From Mesodorylaimus sp. YZB2_4 (Eukaryota > Nematoda > Enoplea > Dorylaimida > Dorylaimidae), in NCBI GenBank assembly GCA_030248295.1, contig JASANH010000606.1:496001-560000 (forward strand): 64,000 nt of DNA, given 5' to 3'. The notes under the pieces were generated by a model, which did not search any database, was not told where the DNA came from, and worked only from the letters and a program-made list of their open reading frames with translations. Below are positions 23,176 through 36,000 of this stretch, piece by piece. The position numbers were made by a program, and so were the translations under genes. The stretch's first letter is position 1; each line of letters starts with the position of its first letter.

Positions 23176-24315
23176 ATGGAACCGTCGAGGCGAAAGCGAA
23201 AGCACAGGCCAGTAAGGAGGAAGTCGAAGTTTGCGAGGAAACGCAATTGCGTCACGTGCGCCTTGATCGCCCTGGGCTTTGTTCTTGCCGTAAGTCGTAG
23301 GTGAGATTCCTGAAGTGAAATGTAGATGATATGTTTCAGGCGTTCGGGATCGCCATGCTGATTCACTTGGTGCTGATTAAATATGCGAGTAATGCCAGCG
23401 AGTACTCCAAACATCTTCTGAACGAGGGAAGGAAAGAGGAGTTGAAAGTCGACCAGGTGAACAGTATTTTGTTTCGTCTCGGCCTTGACCATTGGCTGAA
23501 CTGCCGTTTCAGATCTTCCTTTGTGTGAACGCTCTGATGGGAGTGAGCTGCGGTTGCGTTCTGATCGGTCTACTCAGCATCATCGCCGTTTGTTGCCAGA
23601 GCTACTGCGCATTGATCCTCTTCCTCTTCTTGGGCTTTTTGATCGTTGCAGCTCGAATCGGCATTGCCTTGACCGGGGGCATTAAAATCGAAAACGTAAG
23701 TATTTTCGACCAATGCCAATGCTCTCGCTTTGACCTCAATTTCCAGTTGAATCAGTGGATAGGCGAGGGAATCGCTGGCTCCATGGCCGCTTACCATCTG
23801 AACTCCACGTCAAACCAGACGCGGCAGTACGTCGAGCAATTGCAGAAGGAGGTGTGCCAGCTTTAATTTTCAGGTAAAGAATTTCACAGGCTTTTTTGCA
23901 GCTATCATGCTGCGGCTGTACGAAATATTCGAACCAGTCCCTCAGTAACGAAGCTTGCGGCTCGTCTAACACCAAGGTAGGTCATCCTTGTGGTGGACGA
24001 GCATTTGCCGCTAATCACGCTTTTACAGGCCGATTGCTGCGATCAAGCGTTAGCCGTCGTCGCCCTGAAGCTGTACATTACGTGCGGAATAGCTGGTGGA
24101 AGCTTGCTGGTCGAGTTGCTGACTGGCCTCTTCGCCGTGTGCATGACCTACTTCGTGCAACATGAGGAGTTCCAGCGAGGCAGGGTCCTCGTCATCGTGG
24201 TAAGGGTCCTCTGATCATCGATGCCCAAACTGCCTCCTCCTCATCCTCATTTCAGAACAAACGTCTCGAACGTATGGCTCGCCAAGCTCATGCAGCAAAA
24301 CGGGCGAAGGCTTGA
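23176..24315 (+). CDS. Tetraspanin
   Basis: Four-pass membrane scaffold protein. Seven exons join in phase 0: 23176-23289, 23340-23456, 23513-23695, 23747-23851, 23902-23976, 24029-24199 and 24256-24315. The ATG at 23176 has an in-frame stop directly upstream (23170). A very basic N-terminus (MEPSRRKRKHRPVRRKSKF) leads into TM1, then the short loop, then TM2 and TM3 (LMGVSCGCVLIGLL, CALILFLFLGFLIVA). The large loop has the family's CCG signature (LSCCGCTKYSN) and a further CC pair (ADCCDQAL), followed by TM4 (CGIAGGSLLVELLTGLFAVCM). The tail is short and basic (NKRLERMARQAHAAKRAKA). The large loop has about four to six cysteines. The subfamily is not identifiable by eye. Confidence 0.88.
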
Positions 24316-24653
24316 AGAAGGATGGCGGCTGAAACGAAAATGTGATTCTACTTTGACTCTTTGTGTTGAAGAATGCAATATTTTTGCAACGCGCTAGATA
24401 AGTGTACTTAATCGAGCCATGAAATGAACAGTGCGATTAGCACTCCCTTCCCCGACGCGCAAAAAGATGCGACCATTTTTAAGATTCAGTAATCCGCCGA
24501 GTCTTCACGAGAATGTGACATATCTCGTTCCTGCATACTTATAAAGATATCGGAATCGTGTGCCAGAAGAGTAGGGCGTCGACCCTATAACCTCTTTCTG
24601 GCTGGCGAATCCCTGTATTTTTGTCGAGTCCAAACTGAAAACCGGCCCTATTT

Positions 24654-24673
24654 GGGGGGGGGGGGGGGGGGGG
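24654..24673 (+). repeat. Poly-G tract (20 bp)
   Basis: Twenty consecutive G residues lie 14 bp upstream of the first in-frame ATG (24688) of the HPP-family gene. The tract would be in the 5' UTR or proximal promoter. It could form a G-quadruplex or be a site of length variation or assembly error. Confidence 0.85.
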
Positions 24674-24687
24674 AGAAAACATCTTGA

Positions 24688-25727
24688 ATGCGCTGTCATT
24701 TTGTCGATTCAGTCGCGAGGACCGTTGTGTCTGTACTTGCGGAAATGGCGCTTCACAAAGGCCTGTACAGCTACGAAGTCATGACGAACCAATCAGCGAC
24801 AGGCCAAGCGAGGCTCGAGCCATCCTGCGTCTTTATCGATTGTGGAACATTCAAGCAGAACCGCAAAAACTCGGAAAAAGTGAGATCCGATTTATATTAG
24901 GGCGTTTTTAGAGACAGATATTTCGGTTTCAGGACTCATCGTGGTCATGGTTGGAAGACGCGTTGGAAGCTATCGACGACGATTACGACGTGCTCCTGTG
25001 CAACCGTGTGAACGGTTCACAGATGGCATATGGTGAAGGGAGCGGATCAACATCATCCGGCGGCCCCTCGGACCCGCACCAGCTGTCGTATGGTGCACCC
25101 GCTCAATGCCTTGGACAGACCGATCAGACTCTCCAGCCGTTTTCGTTCAGGCGCATCCCTGGTTCGTTAGCTGGTCACTGGCGCGAGTACACATCCAGAC
25201 TGAAAGAGGTCCGCCCGCGTGCTCCACCGAGCAGGCACAGCCTTTCGGACGTGTTCTGGACATTCGCAGTGTCACTGTCCGCGTGCTTACTGCTGACCAC
25301 GTTGGAGTATTTCGTGGTCTCCAGCACCCGATTCGTCCTCATGATCCCTTCATTCGCCGTCATCGCAGCCCTCATCTTTGACAACTTCACAGCCCCGTTG
25401 GCCCAACCCCGCAACGTGATTTGTGGCAACTTGATAGGAGCCACCATATCGTGCACTCTGGTCCGACTGCTCGGCGTCAAGTTCCGATGGCTACTGGCGC
25501 CACTGGCCGTCTCAGTGGTGGGGGCCCTGCAGATGCTGACTGCCAGCACCCACCCTCCGGGGGGGAGTGTGGCCCTGTACATTCTATACGGGCCTGAGAA
25601 AGTACGAGACCTCGGCTACCTCTACGTCCTCACGCCCGTGCTGATCGGTGCTTGCTTCTTTGTCCTGGCCGCCACGCTCGTATTGAACTTATTTCCCCAA
25701 CGCTACTACCCCAAATACTGGTCATAA
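24688..25727 (+). CDS. HPP-family integral membrane protein
   Basis: Two exons join in phase 0: 24688-24879 and 24933-25727. The start may instead be the later Met at 24745 (MALHKGLYSYEV). A hydrophilic N-terminal half of about 150 residues precedes an HPP domain with four or five TM helices. The hallmarks are the loop FTAPLAQPRNVICGNLIG and the motif STHPPGGSVALYI, which contains the His-Pro-Pro that names the family. The domain ends NLFPQRYYPKYWS. HPP proteins are best known from bacteria, fungi and plants (chloroplast nitrite transport in Arabidopsis), and I am not aware of them as common in animals. Substrate unknown here; a small anion such as nitrite is only a family-based guess. Confidence 0.85.
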
Positions 25728-26659
25728 TAAAGAGTGTTCGGAATCTGTGATTTTGGAAACCTGCTGGCACACATGAGAACACATACAATACCGATCGAGA
25801 ATGGCAGACATTGACTTATCAAGCATATCAACGAGCCCGTTGTGGTTCAAGTCAACGCTGCATTCATAACTCAACAAAAAGTAATTGCACAAGTTCAACC
25901 ATGCACACTCCAACTATGATAAACAAAAAATAGACATCTCCATCACGAGCACTGAAATGGCCGAGCAGCCTACATCGGATTATACGTTGCAATTAGAAGC
26001 CAGTATAGGTTCAAGTGACAAGTCCACACACCATGCTACCTAACAGATAATGACGATAGAAATGCATTACGTGTTAGCACATACAAAACAAGCGGCAGCC
26101 AATACAAACTGGACACTCCCTTCACTGAAGGCCATCTGCCACAAGCATATAAATACATATACTGATGATAATGTTGCGAGGACCCATTACTTCTCTTGCT
26201 CGCATATAAAATGAGTATAACGCTGTTGTCGCCCTCCGACCAAGGCTGATGACAAACACCGTTCTTACCTGAGATCACAATTCGGGCCCCTCCACACATT
26301 CGCACCGCCCACCAGCCGCAGGCCGTGGCGCGCCACAACGCATTCACAAGAAAACTTGGGGTCACTCTATCATAGGTCCCGCACATGTGCGCACACTACT
26401 CTTACATGATCGGCACTAAAAACTATTCAAAAACAGGCTACCAAAATTCAGTGAAAAAAGCCCGAAAAGTTGCAACCTATGATATGACGGCGAAGAAACG
26501 CTACGCTTTCTATAATGATTCGTGGCACTGAACTGTGCATAAGTTTCCAGAAAGATGAAAAGTAGTGATTACCTCAGCTCGCACAAAAATTTCGTCCTAC
26601 GCTAACTGGCCCGTATAGTTTGGCAAATACCGCCCTGCGTTCCATGTCCACCAAAATGG
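25728..26659. other. Convergent intergenic region
   Basis: About 930 bp between the HPP stop codon and the stop codon of the YEATS gene. An ATAATAAAG motif right after the HPP stop (25726-25735) could be its polyadenylation signal. No gene is supported. Confidence 0.4.
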
Positions 26660-28780
26660 TCATATTTGCAAATTAAGAAGATGAAGCAGCCGTTGTATCA
26701 GCTCCGAGTCCAAACTGCACAAGTCAAATTCCAGGCACTCGGACGTTAATTCGTAGGAGACATGACTCGAAATCACATCGGCCACTCGTTGGGCCATCCC
26801 CTTCTCCTTAATGGTCATTATCTTCTGTTGTAGCAACAGTAGCATACGCAGTCGATCCTGGTCCGAAGGGGCGCCACCAGAAGAGCTAGCTCGAGGCGCG
26901 TGATCGTCGTCGCATCCATTGTGCCTATGGACACGGCTGCTGGACGATGTGCTGCTCCCTGCACTTGTCGAAGATGCTGCCGACGCAGGCGACTCCTGTA
27001 ATGTGTCCAATGAGCGGACGGAATCCGGCGGCGAGAACAACGAACTGGCGGCACCGTGCGGGTCGTGAGCAACGGCCGCATGCTGTCCATTCGCTACGCC
27101 AGGGCTGTGAGCATTGGGCATACCAGAACTGTAATCACTGTCCAGGCCACTATCGCTTTTCGTCTTTTTCCTTTTGGTCTTGTCCTCCATCACATTACCA
27201 TTTTGAACACGTTTGGCATTTCGATTTTTCGCGTCCAAAGGAAAGTTTTTCGATTTGTCACCATCCTTATGACGAAATTTGTTTGACGATTTCTTAATCT
27301 TGTATTCTTCGGACTCGTCGATTGCATCGCTTTGTCTCTGCTCATCCCTGCCGGCATTAGACGTCGAAGGATATACCGTCCCTCCGTACGCACCATCTCC
27401 GAGTGGTGACACAAATGGCGGCAGTTTCGACGCGTCGAGCAGACATTGAGCAGCACCATTTGCTTCAACGCCGTGTGGCGACCGATGGGTATCGGCATCA
27501 GCAGCGTACGAAGCGTGCTTGCCGCCAGATTTAGACGAAGATAAAGACCGACCAGCGTCTTTCGATTTTCGTCGCTTCTTCTCCGATTCGTGCGGACTTA
27601 ACGCCAGAGAAACACTACCAGATGGCGAAATCATCTTGTTCGACTTGCCACCACTGACATGTTTTGCTTTGATCGATGAACCGCTTGGTGATGATGATAA
27701 TTGGCGTTTAATATTAGGCAGTGCCTAAACGAAAACGATCGATCGATGGGACTCCTTCATATTCGTTAACTATGAAGCTATGCTGCGCAATGGAGCTGCC
27801 AGCACAGAACCATGGCAGCGGATTTGAAGCTATTCAAACATCGGGTAGGCGCGCTATATTTCGCTGCCACAGGTAGGTGACAAAAAAAGACGCCCCTGTA
27901 CAAGATGTTTCCTTCATAATCCTTCCTCTTCGCTTACGTAAGCTCACTTATAAGCACAGTTCACTTACTGTGGGCAACTTGGACTTTTCGTTTGAAGTTG
28001 ATGGCACAGCCAGATGAAGAGTTTCACCAAACAAATCCTGAAAACTGTTCGCACTACCGCTGCTTTGAACCTTGGCAGGCTTGTTCAAATTATTCGATAT
28101 TTCCGCCTTAAAGCATAAAAAAGCATAAATCTATTACCAACGATAATATAATGCGTAGTAGTAGTCTCTACAGTACCTAGGCTCCCATCCAAAATACTTT
28201 ATGTCTCGGTACTTATAAAAGCCCATCTTCTTACCCCTGCTTTCAACAACCTCGCCCGTAATTCTGGTTTCGGATCCTTGAACTCCAGAATTTTTGTCTC
28301 CTTGTTTTTGTCATTCGTGGCTAAAGTAGTAGAATTAGTTTGCTGCCATTTTCATGACAAGGAATCTTACCGTATTTCAAATTCATATCGTATTCGATAT
28401 AGTGCTCGCGCTTTGAGTGAGCAAACAAAATAAAAATCGGAATAACAAAACCGCCATAACCCGTTTCAGATACTTCAAAAGGTGGATTCGATACAACTAG
28501 AAGAAATCAGATCGCTGTATGTATAATTCATTTTACAAAGCTTGATTCGTTTCTTACCTCTTTTAGGATTTGGAAAATCATCGTGTAGATGAAAGACAAC
28601 CTTTTGTATCAAGTTCGGATCAAGTGAGCTTTCGTTTTGACCTCGTACAAAAACAGTCCATCGGTGGGTGTGGGCGCATGGAAAAGTTGTCCTCGGCTCC
28701 GCCAATAGCACTGATTCGTGGCCGACGTCCAACCGTAGAAGCAATGTTTCGTGCCTGTCCCCGCCACCTCCGCTGGACAT
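26660..28780 (-). CDS. YEATS-domain protein of the AF9/ENL (MLLT3/MLLT1) type
   Basis: Reads acylated histone H3 and recruits elongation and DOT1L complexes in the nucleus. Exons on the minus strand: 28560-28780, 28371-28496, 28235-28320, 27969-28106 and 26660-27724. The N-terminal YEATS domain shows LLLRLDVGHESVLL, THRWTVFVRG, VVFHLHDDFPNPKR and then PPFEVSETGYGGFVIPI; ELRARLLKAG closes the region as in AF9 (RRKLLKAG). A long Ser/Lys-rich linker with an NLS-like KTKRKKTKSD follows. The C-terminal ANC1-homology domain contains EFDLCSLDSELIQRLLHLL, matching AF9 FDFDLCSLD. The domain order equals vertebrate AF9/ENL. One gene here probably stands for the unduplicated invertebrate form. Confidence 0.92.
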
Positions 28781-28986
28781 CGCAAATTATCTGGGGTAAG
28801 GGATAAATCTAAAAATTGGCCGAGAGTCGCAGATGCTGTATACGAAATGAATTGAACCAAAAATTGGGCCAAGGCGAAAAGCAGTTAACTTACTTGAATA
28901 AAACCTTCTTTTTCGCTGTTTAACCGTCCTGATCCCGTCCCGCCGAAACAAACATTTTACCGCCACAACAGGATCACCGAAACGAA

Positions 28987-29849
28987 ATGGTCAAAGACGA
29001 AAATGGCAACCGGTCGTCCAACAAATGCGTGCGAAGTCTCGGAAATATTCTCGTCGAAGCGGATGCGGAGCGGCGGCCAACAGACGTCAGCAATGCCGTT
29101 TTAGAAATATCACCTCAGGGAAAAACACCGATGCTGGGAAACCGGTACGGTCGTCCTATACTCAGCACGCTAGTTCGGAAGTGGATATCGGCGACCCCGG
29201 CCGCAACGTCTCAAACGTTCAAAATAATATGCATAAAAACTACACAAATCTACCAACAGCAGCTGGCAACACGCCTGTCCATGCCTCGCGACCCACCAGC
29301 CCGCACACCTCCCCGTCCCGGACGCAATGTCATAGGCAGCCGCTCGCGCACGTCTTCAAATGTAGTGTAAAGCGGACAGACTACCATCAGTCTCCTCTCC
29401 GACTTGCGCGCCGAGTGGTCGGTCTGTCGACTGGTATGGCGCACAGAGCGACATTACGACTCAACTCTCACCATCAGCACCGTTCAAAAATACCCTTAAT
29501 TCGACGAATCGCAACATCGTCAATTTCACAGGCGCAATCAGATATCGGTCAGAATTCGGCTGCTACATCGATCGTGGCAGGCCCTTTGAAAAGTTGGTAC
29601 GAGCGATCGATTGCAACTGGAGCAGTGCTGCTGACTGATGGTTCGCGGATCATTATCAATGCTCCACGCGGGGTTCGTATGAATCGCACTGCCTCGATGC
29701 GACTGCAACGAAGTCATCTATTGCTCAACGGATGGGGTAAATGGAAATGCGTCGACAAACACACGGCGGGCCCTGACGGCGAAGGTTATTCGAAGCTAGC
29801 GGCTGAGATTCCGAACCGCGGCAAGGTGAGCACTACGCGTTACAAATGA
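28987..29849 (+). CDS. Uncertain ORF(s), divergent from the YEATS gene
   Basis: Two long overlapping frames are open: one from ATG 28987 (127 codons, MVKDENGNRSSNK) and one from 29025 (274 codons, very rich in Ser, Arg, His and Asn). The second ends at a K followed by GTGAGC, so a donor may lie at about 29826. Neither matches a domain I know. The later part (LKSWYERSIATGAVLLTDG, LLLNGWGKWKCVDKHTAG) reads more like a folded protein. It starts about 200 bp from the YEATS start, so the two could share a bidirectional promoter. It may also be non-coding. Confidence 0.3.
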
Positions 29850-30054
29850 CCGCACTCAATCGACGGACCATTTTTCATCGATACCTGAATTAGCTAGTTG
29901 TTAACCGATGGTATGTCTTGTATTTGTTAAGCGCAAATGGGGGTAACTTCGAGGTAAATATTTGTATTTTTCACTATGACTACGATCGAACATTGTGCAG
30001 TCTTGGGTCAAACCAGACCCGAAACACCCAAATCTTTGCATCGTTCACCTCGTT

Positions 30055-33000
30055 TCACTCACAGTTCACTTCACACGCATGAATCAAAACCCGTTCGATG
30101 CACGCTTGCTCTTGTAACTTTCGAATGTAGTACTCGGTCGATCGACAGTGGTGCAGGATATCTAAAACGACCTTACACAAACTAACGCAGGAAACACCTT
30201 CCCACTATTACGTACCTTTAATTACTTCAAACGGTACCACGCCCAGAAATGTGGACATGGGCAGCATCTGGAACGCCCATTCCATTACCTGCAAACAAAG
30301 GCCGCTGGTTTCCACTCCTAATGAAATATTTGCGGCTAACGTTACCTTTTCACTGAACTTGTTCATCGAACGACGCAGGTACGCTCCAAAGCCAGTCGTA
30401 GCTTCTGTAAACAGGACTGCGCGAACGACATCCGAATCATACCTAGCACCCAGCTCGGTATCTACACTGGTTTGGTCAAGGAGATATGCCGGCAGCGATT
30501 CCTCGTCTTGGAACCACACCGTAATAGAGGCCAGGAAAATGTCAAAAACTAATGCACCCTAAAAAAGATATGGTTGATTCGGTCGTTAGATGGCTAAATC
30601 TCTACGAATTCCTGCTCGTAATGGTGGCTATTTTGGTGCACGAAACCACAACTCTGGCCTATCCCGCATGATGTCTTCCAGCCATGCATAGCACGAGGAG
30701 GCGCGGGGTGTCAGCGGCCACCCCACGGGGTCGGATAAAAATGTCGTGATTCAGCATTCTGACCCCGCCCATGCATGCTTCCATCCCATAAAATCTTCGG
30801 TGTCTCAAGAGAAATTCGAAGCACCATACCTGAACCGATTCTTGCCCATTTGCATTTCCTTCGCTCCGCTTGCACAAAACAAGAATCAAGTTCATCAAAT
30901 GCAATGCAGCATGTTCTCGATCCTTCTCTGCGAATCGCCCCGAGCTCAACTCGTGCATCAAAATTCGAAGTGCAGATGGCCTTTAAAACATCAATTACCT
31001 TCCTACAATTAGGTTACACAAAACCTTACCTGATCAGGTCACTGACCAGCACATAGGCGTCAACCAAATTGTCCATCTTGGCCGACAAAGACTCCTCGTC
31101 ATTTCGTCGACCCACCATCGAGACTCGAATCGAAAACGGAAACAGCTCAGACGTTGAAAACAGCTTTTGGACCAAGTGCTCCACTGTTCGCACCGGCACA
31201 GCCACAACCGCTTCGACAAAACACTGCAGCACAGACGATCGAAAGTCATTGTACGAGTCCACACGCAAGTACTGGCAAATCTCCAAGCACCAGTCCGCCA
31301 TCACAGCCATGCTGCCATCAGATATACACGCCTTCTCTGCTTCTGTTCTTGGAGAGGACAAAGCAGACCTCAGTCCTTTGAACGCTGATACCAGGACTGT
31401 ATCCAGTTGAGAGCCTCCGCCGAACTGTGGTACCATGTTCAAGAATCGCCGAAGCCCATTCGTCGTCAAGCACGTCGCCAACGCGTGCATGTTCTCCAAC
31501 AAGTACGACCCGGCAGCTGCTGACACTTGGAGTAGACACGTCGGGTGAGTCAACTTGGTCAATAATGCACAAGCACGTTCCTGGACCGCCAATTTGGCAA
31601 TGTCCTTGTCCAACTTGCCACGCAGGCCCACGTCGAGAGCATCGTACACCCGATCCCAGTCCATCGGAGGCAGAGCCTTGGTCTTCATAGGCGACGTCAA
31701 AGCCTCGAGGAAACAACGCGCACGTTGCTCACTTCCATTTCCACTGAGCAAATATCCTATCGAATGCCTGAGCACGCTCGATTCATCCAAGTACGAGTAA
31801 TCGTTTGGCAACGCCGTTGCGGACGCGTCCATCAAGGCGAATTTCGTCGAAAAAGCCACACATGCCAACGATAATAAGCAATCGCCCCTGAATTCCTGGT
31901 CAGCGTCGTCCATTTTAGACAATGATGTCTTGGTGAATTTGCATAGCTCGTTTAAAACAGTGCGATCATCGCTGTCCAATATCTTCGCACGGCCCGTCAG
32001 CGCCAGCAGAAAGTGATCACCTCCAGCGATGGAGCACAGCCATCGAAAGTCATCAATTAGATTTGACGCAGCCACGTCCTTCTTCAGTTTGGCCAATCGA
32101 CCCGACAGTACCTTCCGATACTCGTCTTTCGAAGCCGTGCCATAAATCTTGCTCACAAATCCGTGTACATCGCCATCCGATGGTCCAGTCACGCACGATC
32201 CCAATCGGGAGAAAAGAGGCGAACGAACGAACTGGCTTGCATCCGGATACATAACCAATATCGCCAGGCCAATCACGTAGACTGCGACTGATCGATCAGC
32301 ATCCACATTGCCGACTTTCAATTTCTCCATTATAACATCGATGAATGATTCAGCCAATTTGACATCATCGGACAGAACCACTTCGACGGCAGCACCTAAC
32401 CGACCACCAACACTGTCGTATCGACTGGGCGATATTTCCTGGCGACTGACGGCCAAACCCAGCTGAGCATGTGTTCCGTGATAGAAACCCAGCGACAGCC
32501 ATCTGTAAAACTCTGTCGACTGATCTAATGACGATTGAACAACACCAGAATCCGACTGGCGACCAGCCAGAAACGAGCCGAATTCAGACATGACACTGTC
32601 ATCATAAAATTCCGACACGTCTGCTCGTACGACTGGCAACAAGAAACTCAGGCCCAAACAGCTGCAGTTCGCAACAGAAGATCCTGGCTGAGCCGGTTCC
32701 TGAAAAACACTTGGTCCAAGGCAAGAGTGTTCGCCAGAGTAGAAAGTCCCATCATGTTATTCCACCTAGACTCCCTGGCAAAGACAGTACAAAGCATACT
32801 AGCGATTCGAACATGAGATCCTGCGACGTGGGCGAGTAACTTGTAGCCGCTAAACCAAAGAGTGTTTCCGCGACCAACGTAATCCAATGACGGCTATCGA
32901 CATATGCAGCATTCGAAGCAGGCACAGTATCGACTTGGGTGTTGTTGATCAGATACTAAAAATGATAACCTGCGTATCTCTGACCCGTTCTTCAAATCTC

Positions 33001-36000
33001 AAAACCACTTTGACGACTTAACAGGCATTGAAGAACCAAAGACTTACATTCTTGACTGCCAAGCACAGGGCGGCTAAACCGAGACAACAATTCGGTCTAG
33101 CATCCGCATCTCGCCTCCAAACCGTCTTCAAGCTCTCCACTATCTTGTCCCTGGCCCTGCAAAAAGAACAGATGAACATATACAAACAAGCAATAGGTAC
33201 CTTCCTACCACATGTGCGCCGTCTCCAGTTCAAGCTTCTTGTCCATAGCTTTGGCTGTCTCCACTTCAGTTCTCCGACTTGCAATCAAGGCGGAATACAT
33301 CCGATCCATGAATCTCATCCATCCAAACGGGACGATTAAACTCCGCCTCCAGTTCGTCACATCATCAAATGGTACCTAAAAGGACACGAGTTCATACCCC
33401 AGCACTAACCAAGACATCTGCTTGTATTACTTTTTTCAGTAGATCATCAAGTGCACGCAGATAGTGCCGTCCTCCACTGACTATTGATTTCCTAGTCACA
33501 TCGCCTCCACGTTGCGATAATTCTTCGGGTGGTTCGTAAACCAACAAAACAGCAGCTAAATGAAAGCCAAGGTTTTGCACGATACCAAAGATCTCAGAAT
33601 ATTTACATACCTGCACTGCTTCTGATCGAAGCGAATGCGCCTCCTTGGCTGAACTTGGTATTCAAGGACGAGCAGAATTCTTCCAAATACGCTGATGAGG
33701 CGGATTGCTTGGAGGCCATCAACTTGGCATTATAATATACACCCCTTCCAAGAGTATCCGCCTCGGCAGAAATCAATTTCGATAGCATACAAGTGAAGGC
33801 TGGCAACGAAAGACCCGTGGGCGGAGACAACGATCTCAAAGTACCGCCTTCTTACCTTCCAAGCTCTCGTCTCCCAATGTCTCCAGTACCAAACACACCA
33901 CATCGCCCGGTATCCCTCTCGGCGATTCGACATCCTGGTTTGCTGGTTGCGGCTTCAAATAACATATTCACACGATTTCCAGAGCAGAAATCACATATTT
34001 TGCACATACCTCGATTCCCAGCTGACTTCTACTGACATAGCGGAAATCGAACTTCGCTAGTGCTCGTAAGGCTGCTGTCCTACATTGCACATCGGATTTC
34101 GGCGAGCATACGATCTTCCATAAAAACTGCAGAACGTGAGCATTGGTAAGAGCCTGAAAATGGGCCAGTCTATAATCTAAGCCCCAAACCAAGAGAGAGC
34201 ACCGACCAAGCTGTCGTCCTCGTGATCGTATATGTCGCCAAGGGTTCCAGCAAAGTCACACAAGGCACTAAGTGCCTGCCTGAAAGAATAACACTCCACC
34301 GACTTCCTTCTCAAAAGAGGTCAAATAGGCCGCATACTTGTTACTGCCTTTACCAAATTTGCCATGCAACATTTTCCAAATGATATCCGGTTGGAGTATC
34401 TAAAAGAGAGCCCAAATCAGTAGGAGCAAATGAATAGCAATGCTTGCCTTACATCGTATCGAACCAGCTCTCCGATGGATGCGATAGCGAGTGCCAGTGC
34501 TCCCGCGGCACCATCGCCCGACAAAGCACTACACATGTTGACCACAGACGTCAACACCGCCGCCAATTCATCGCCGTGTTCACCGCCACTGAAAAGCGCT
34601 CCTTTTGGTTAACGCCAACCACCCTGCTTAAACAGTCTGACCTTACCTGACTTTGCACACAACAAGGAGCAACTCCATCTTTAGGACCAGCAATTGCTCG
34701 TCGGCCACGCTGACCACATCGTCAAGCAGTACCTTTATCTGACGATATATAAATGGTTGTTTCTCGAAAAGGCTCCTTAACAGACGATACCCATGCTGGC
34801 GTGTTCTCTGGCCATTTGCGAGTCCGAGTAAGAATCGGAGGATTGTTGGAGTGCACAGCTAAAACATACGACCACTAGAGTAACCACCGAGAACAGGCTA
34901 GCGCAGCAGGACTCACGTGGTGAACTGCCAATTTAGGCAAAGATTCCAAGACCACTCCCTTTCCAGGATCGCATTGAACCAGTTCTTTAGATGCAGCTTG
35001 AATGAACGCGGGCAGAACCATCGACACCTGCAACGGGAAAACTCGATTGCCACAACTTCCCCGCCTCGCCGCATCTTACCTTTGACGGGTCCCCGGCAAC
35101 CAATCTCGCAGCCACCTCGCAACACTCGATAGCTATCGCCTTATCGTCTCGATACAGAACCAGCAAGGCTGACATCAGATTCAAGGTAGCATCGTTTAAA
35201 GCCAACGACCGCTGATGCAGACTACGCAGAAAGGGCAATGCCGTTTTTGGAAACTTGCAAAGGGCGTCCAAGAGTGTCCATCGATTGTTCATCCCGCTCT
35301 GAAATCCGAGACCTTCTTCACACAGCCCACGCCCCACGAACCCAGAGCCTTACCTGATGCACTGCGCAATTCTTCGCAGCCCTTGTATTTATCGAGGACA
35401 AACAAGATTGAATTAGCTTGGGCACCGTCTGCAGCTCCTCATCACACATTGCAAACGACTTCAACTGGCCAAACATGGAATTCAGATTGACCAACGATGT
35501 GAAATACACAGCAGCATACATCTGGCATGAATGTTGGCAGGCGTACTCAACTAAAAGTACACTACGTTACTGCACGTTCTGCACGTGCGCAAAAAGTTCC
35601 CGGACTAACATTTTTCTGGAATATCTTTGCTAAAAACTAACTCGAGTTAGAAACAATTTTTCATGATTCACAGACATTTTGGCTATCGAAACTCATAAAA
35701 TATATCCGTAGTCTTCTTTTATACAGGCGTCTAAACGCTTAGAATAAGAGCGTACTGAAATTTAGTCTACCAACTTACGCACCCTGTAGAAGTAAAAGAG
35801 CGGCTCACCCAATTTCAACGCTGACGTCCAGTAATTGCATGGCAGTCGGGGCATCAAAGACGAAAATCGAAGCGAGAACAAGTTCAAGGCTTCCACTTTC
35901 AGGTTCTAAAATGACAATCCATCGCTTATGCTATGACCAAAATTCTTATCCCTTACTGTCACGTCTTCCTCCAAATAGTTAAATTTCGAGACGAGATCCG

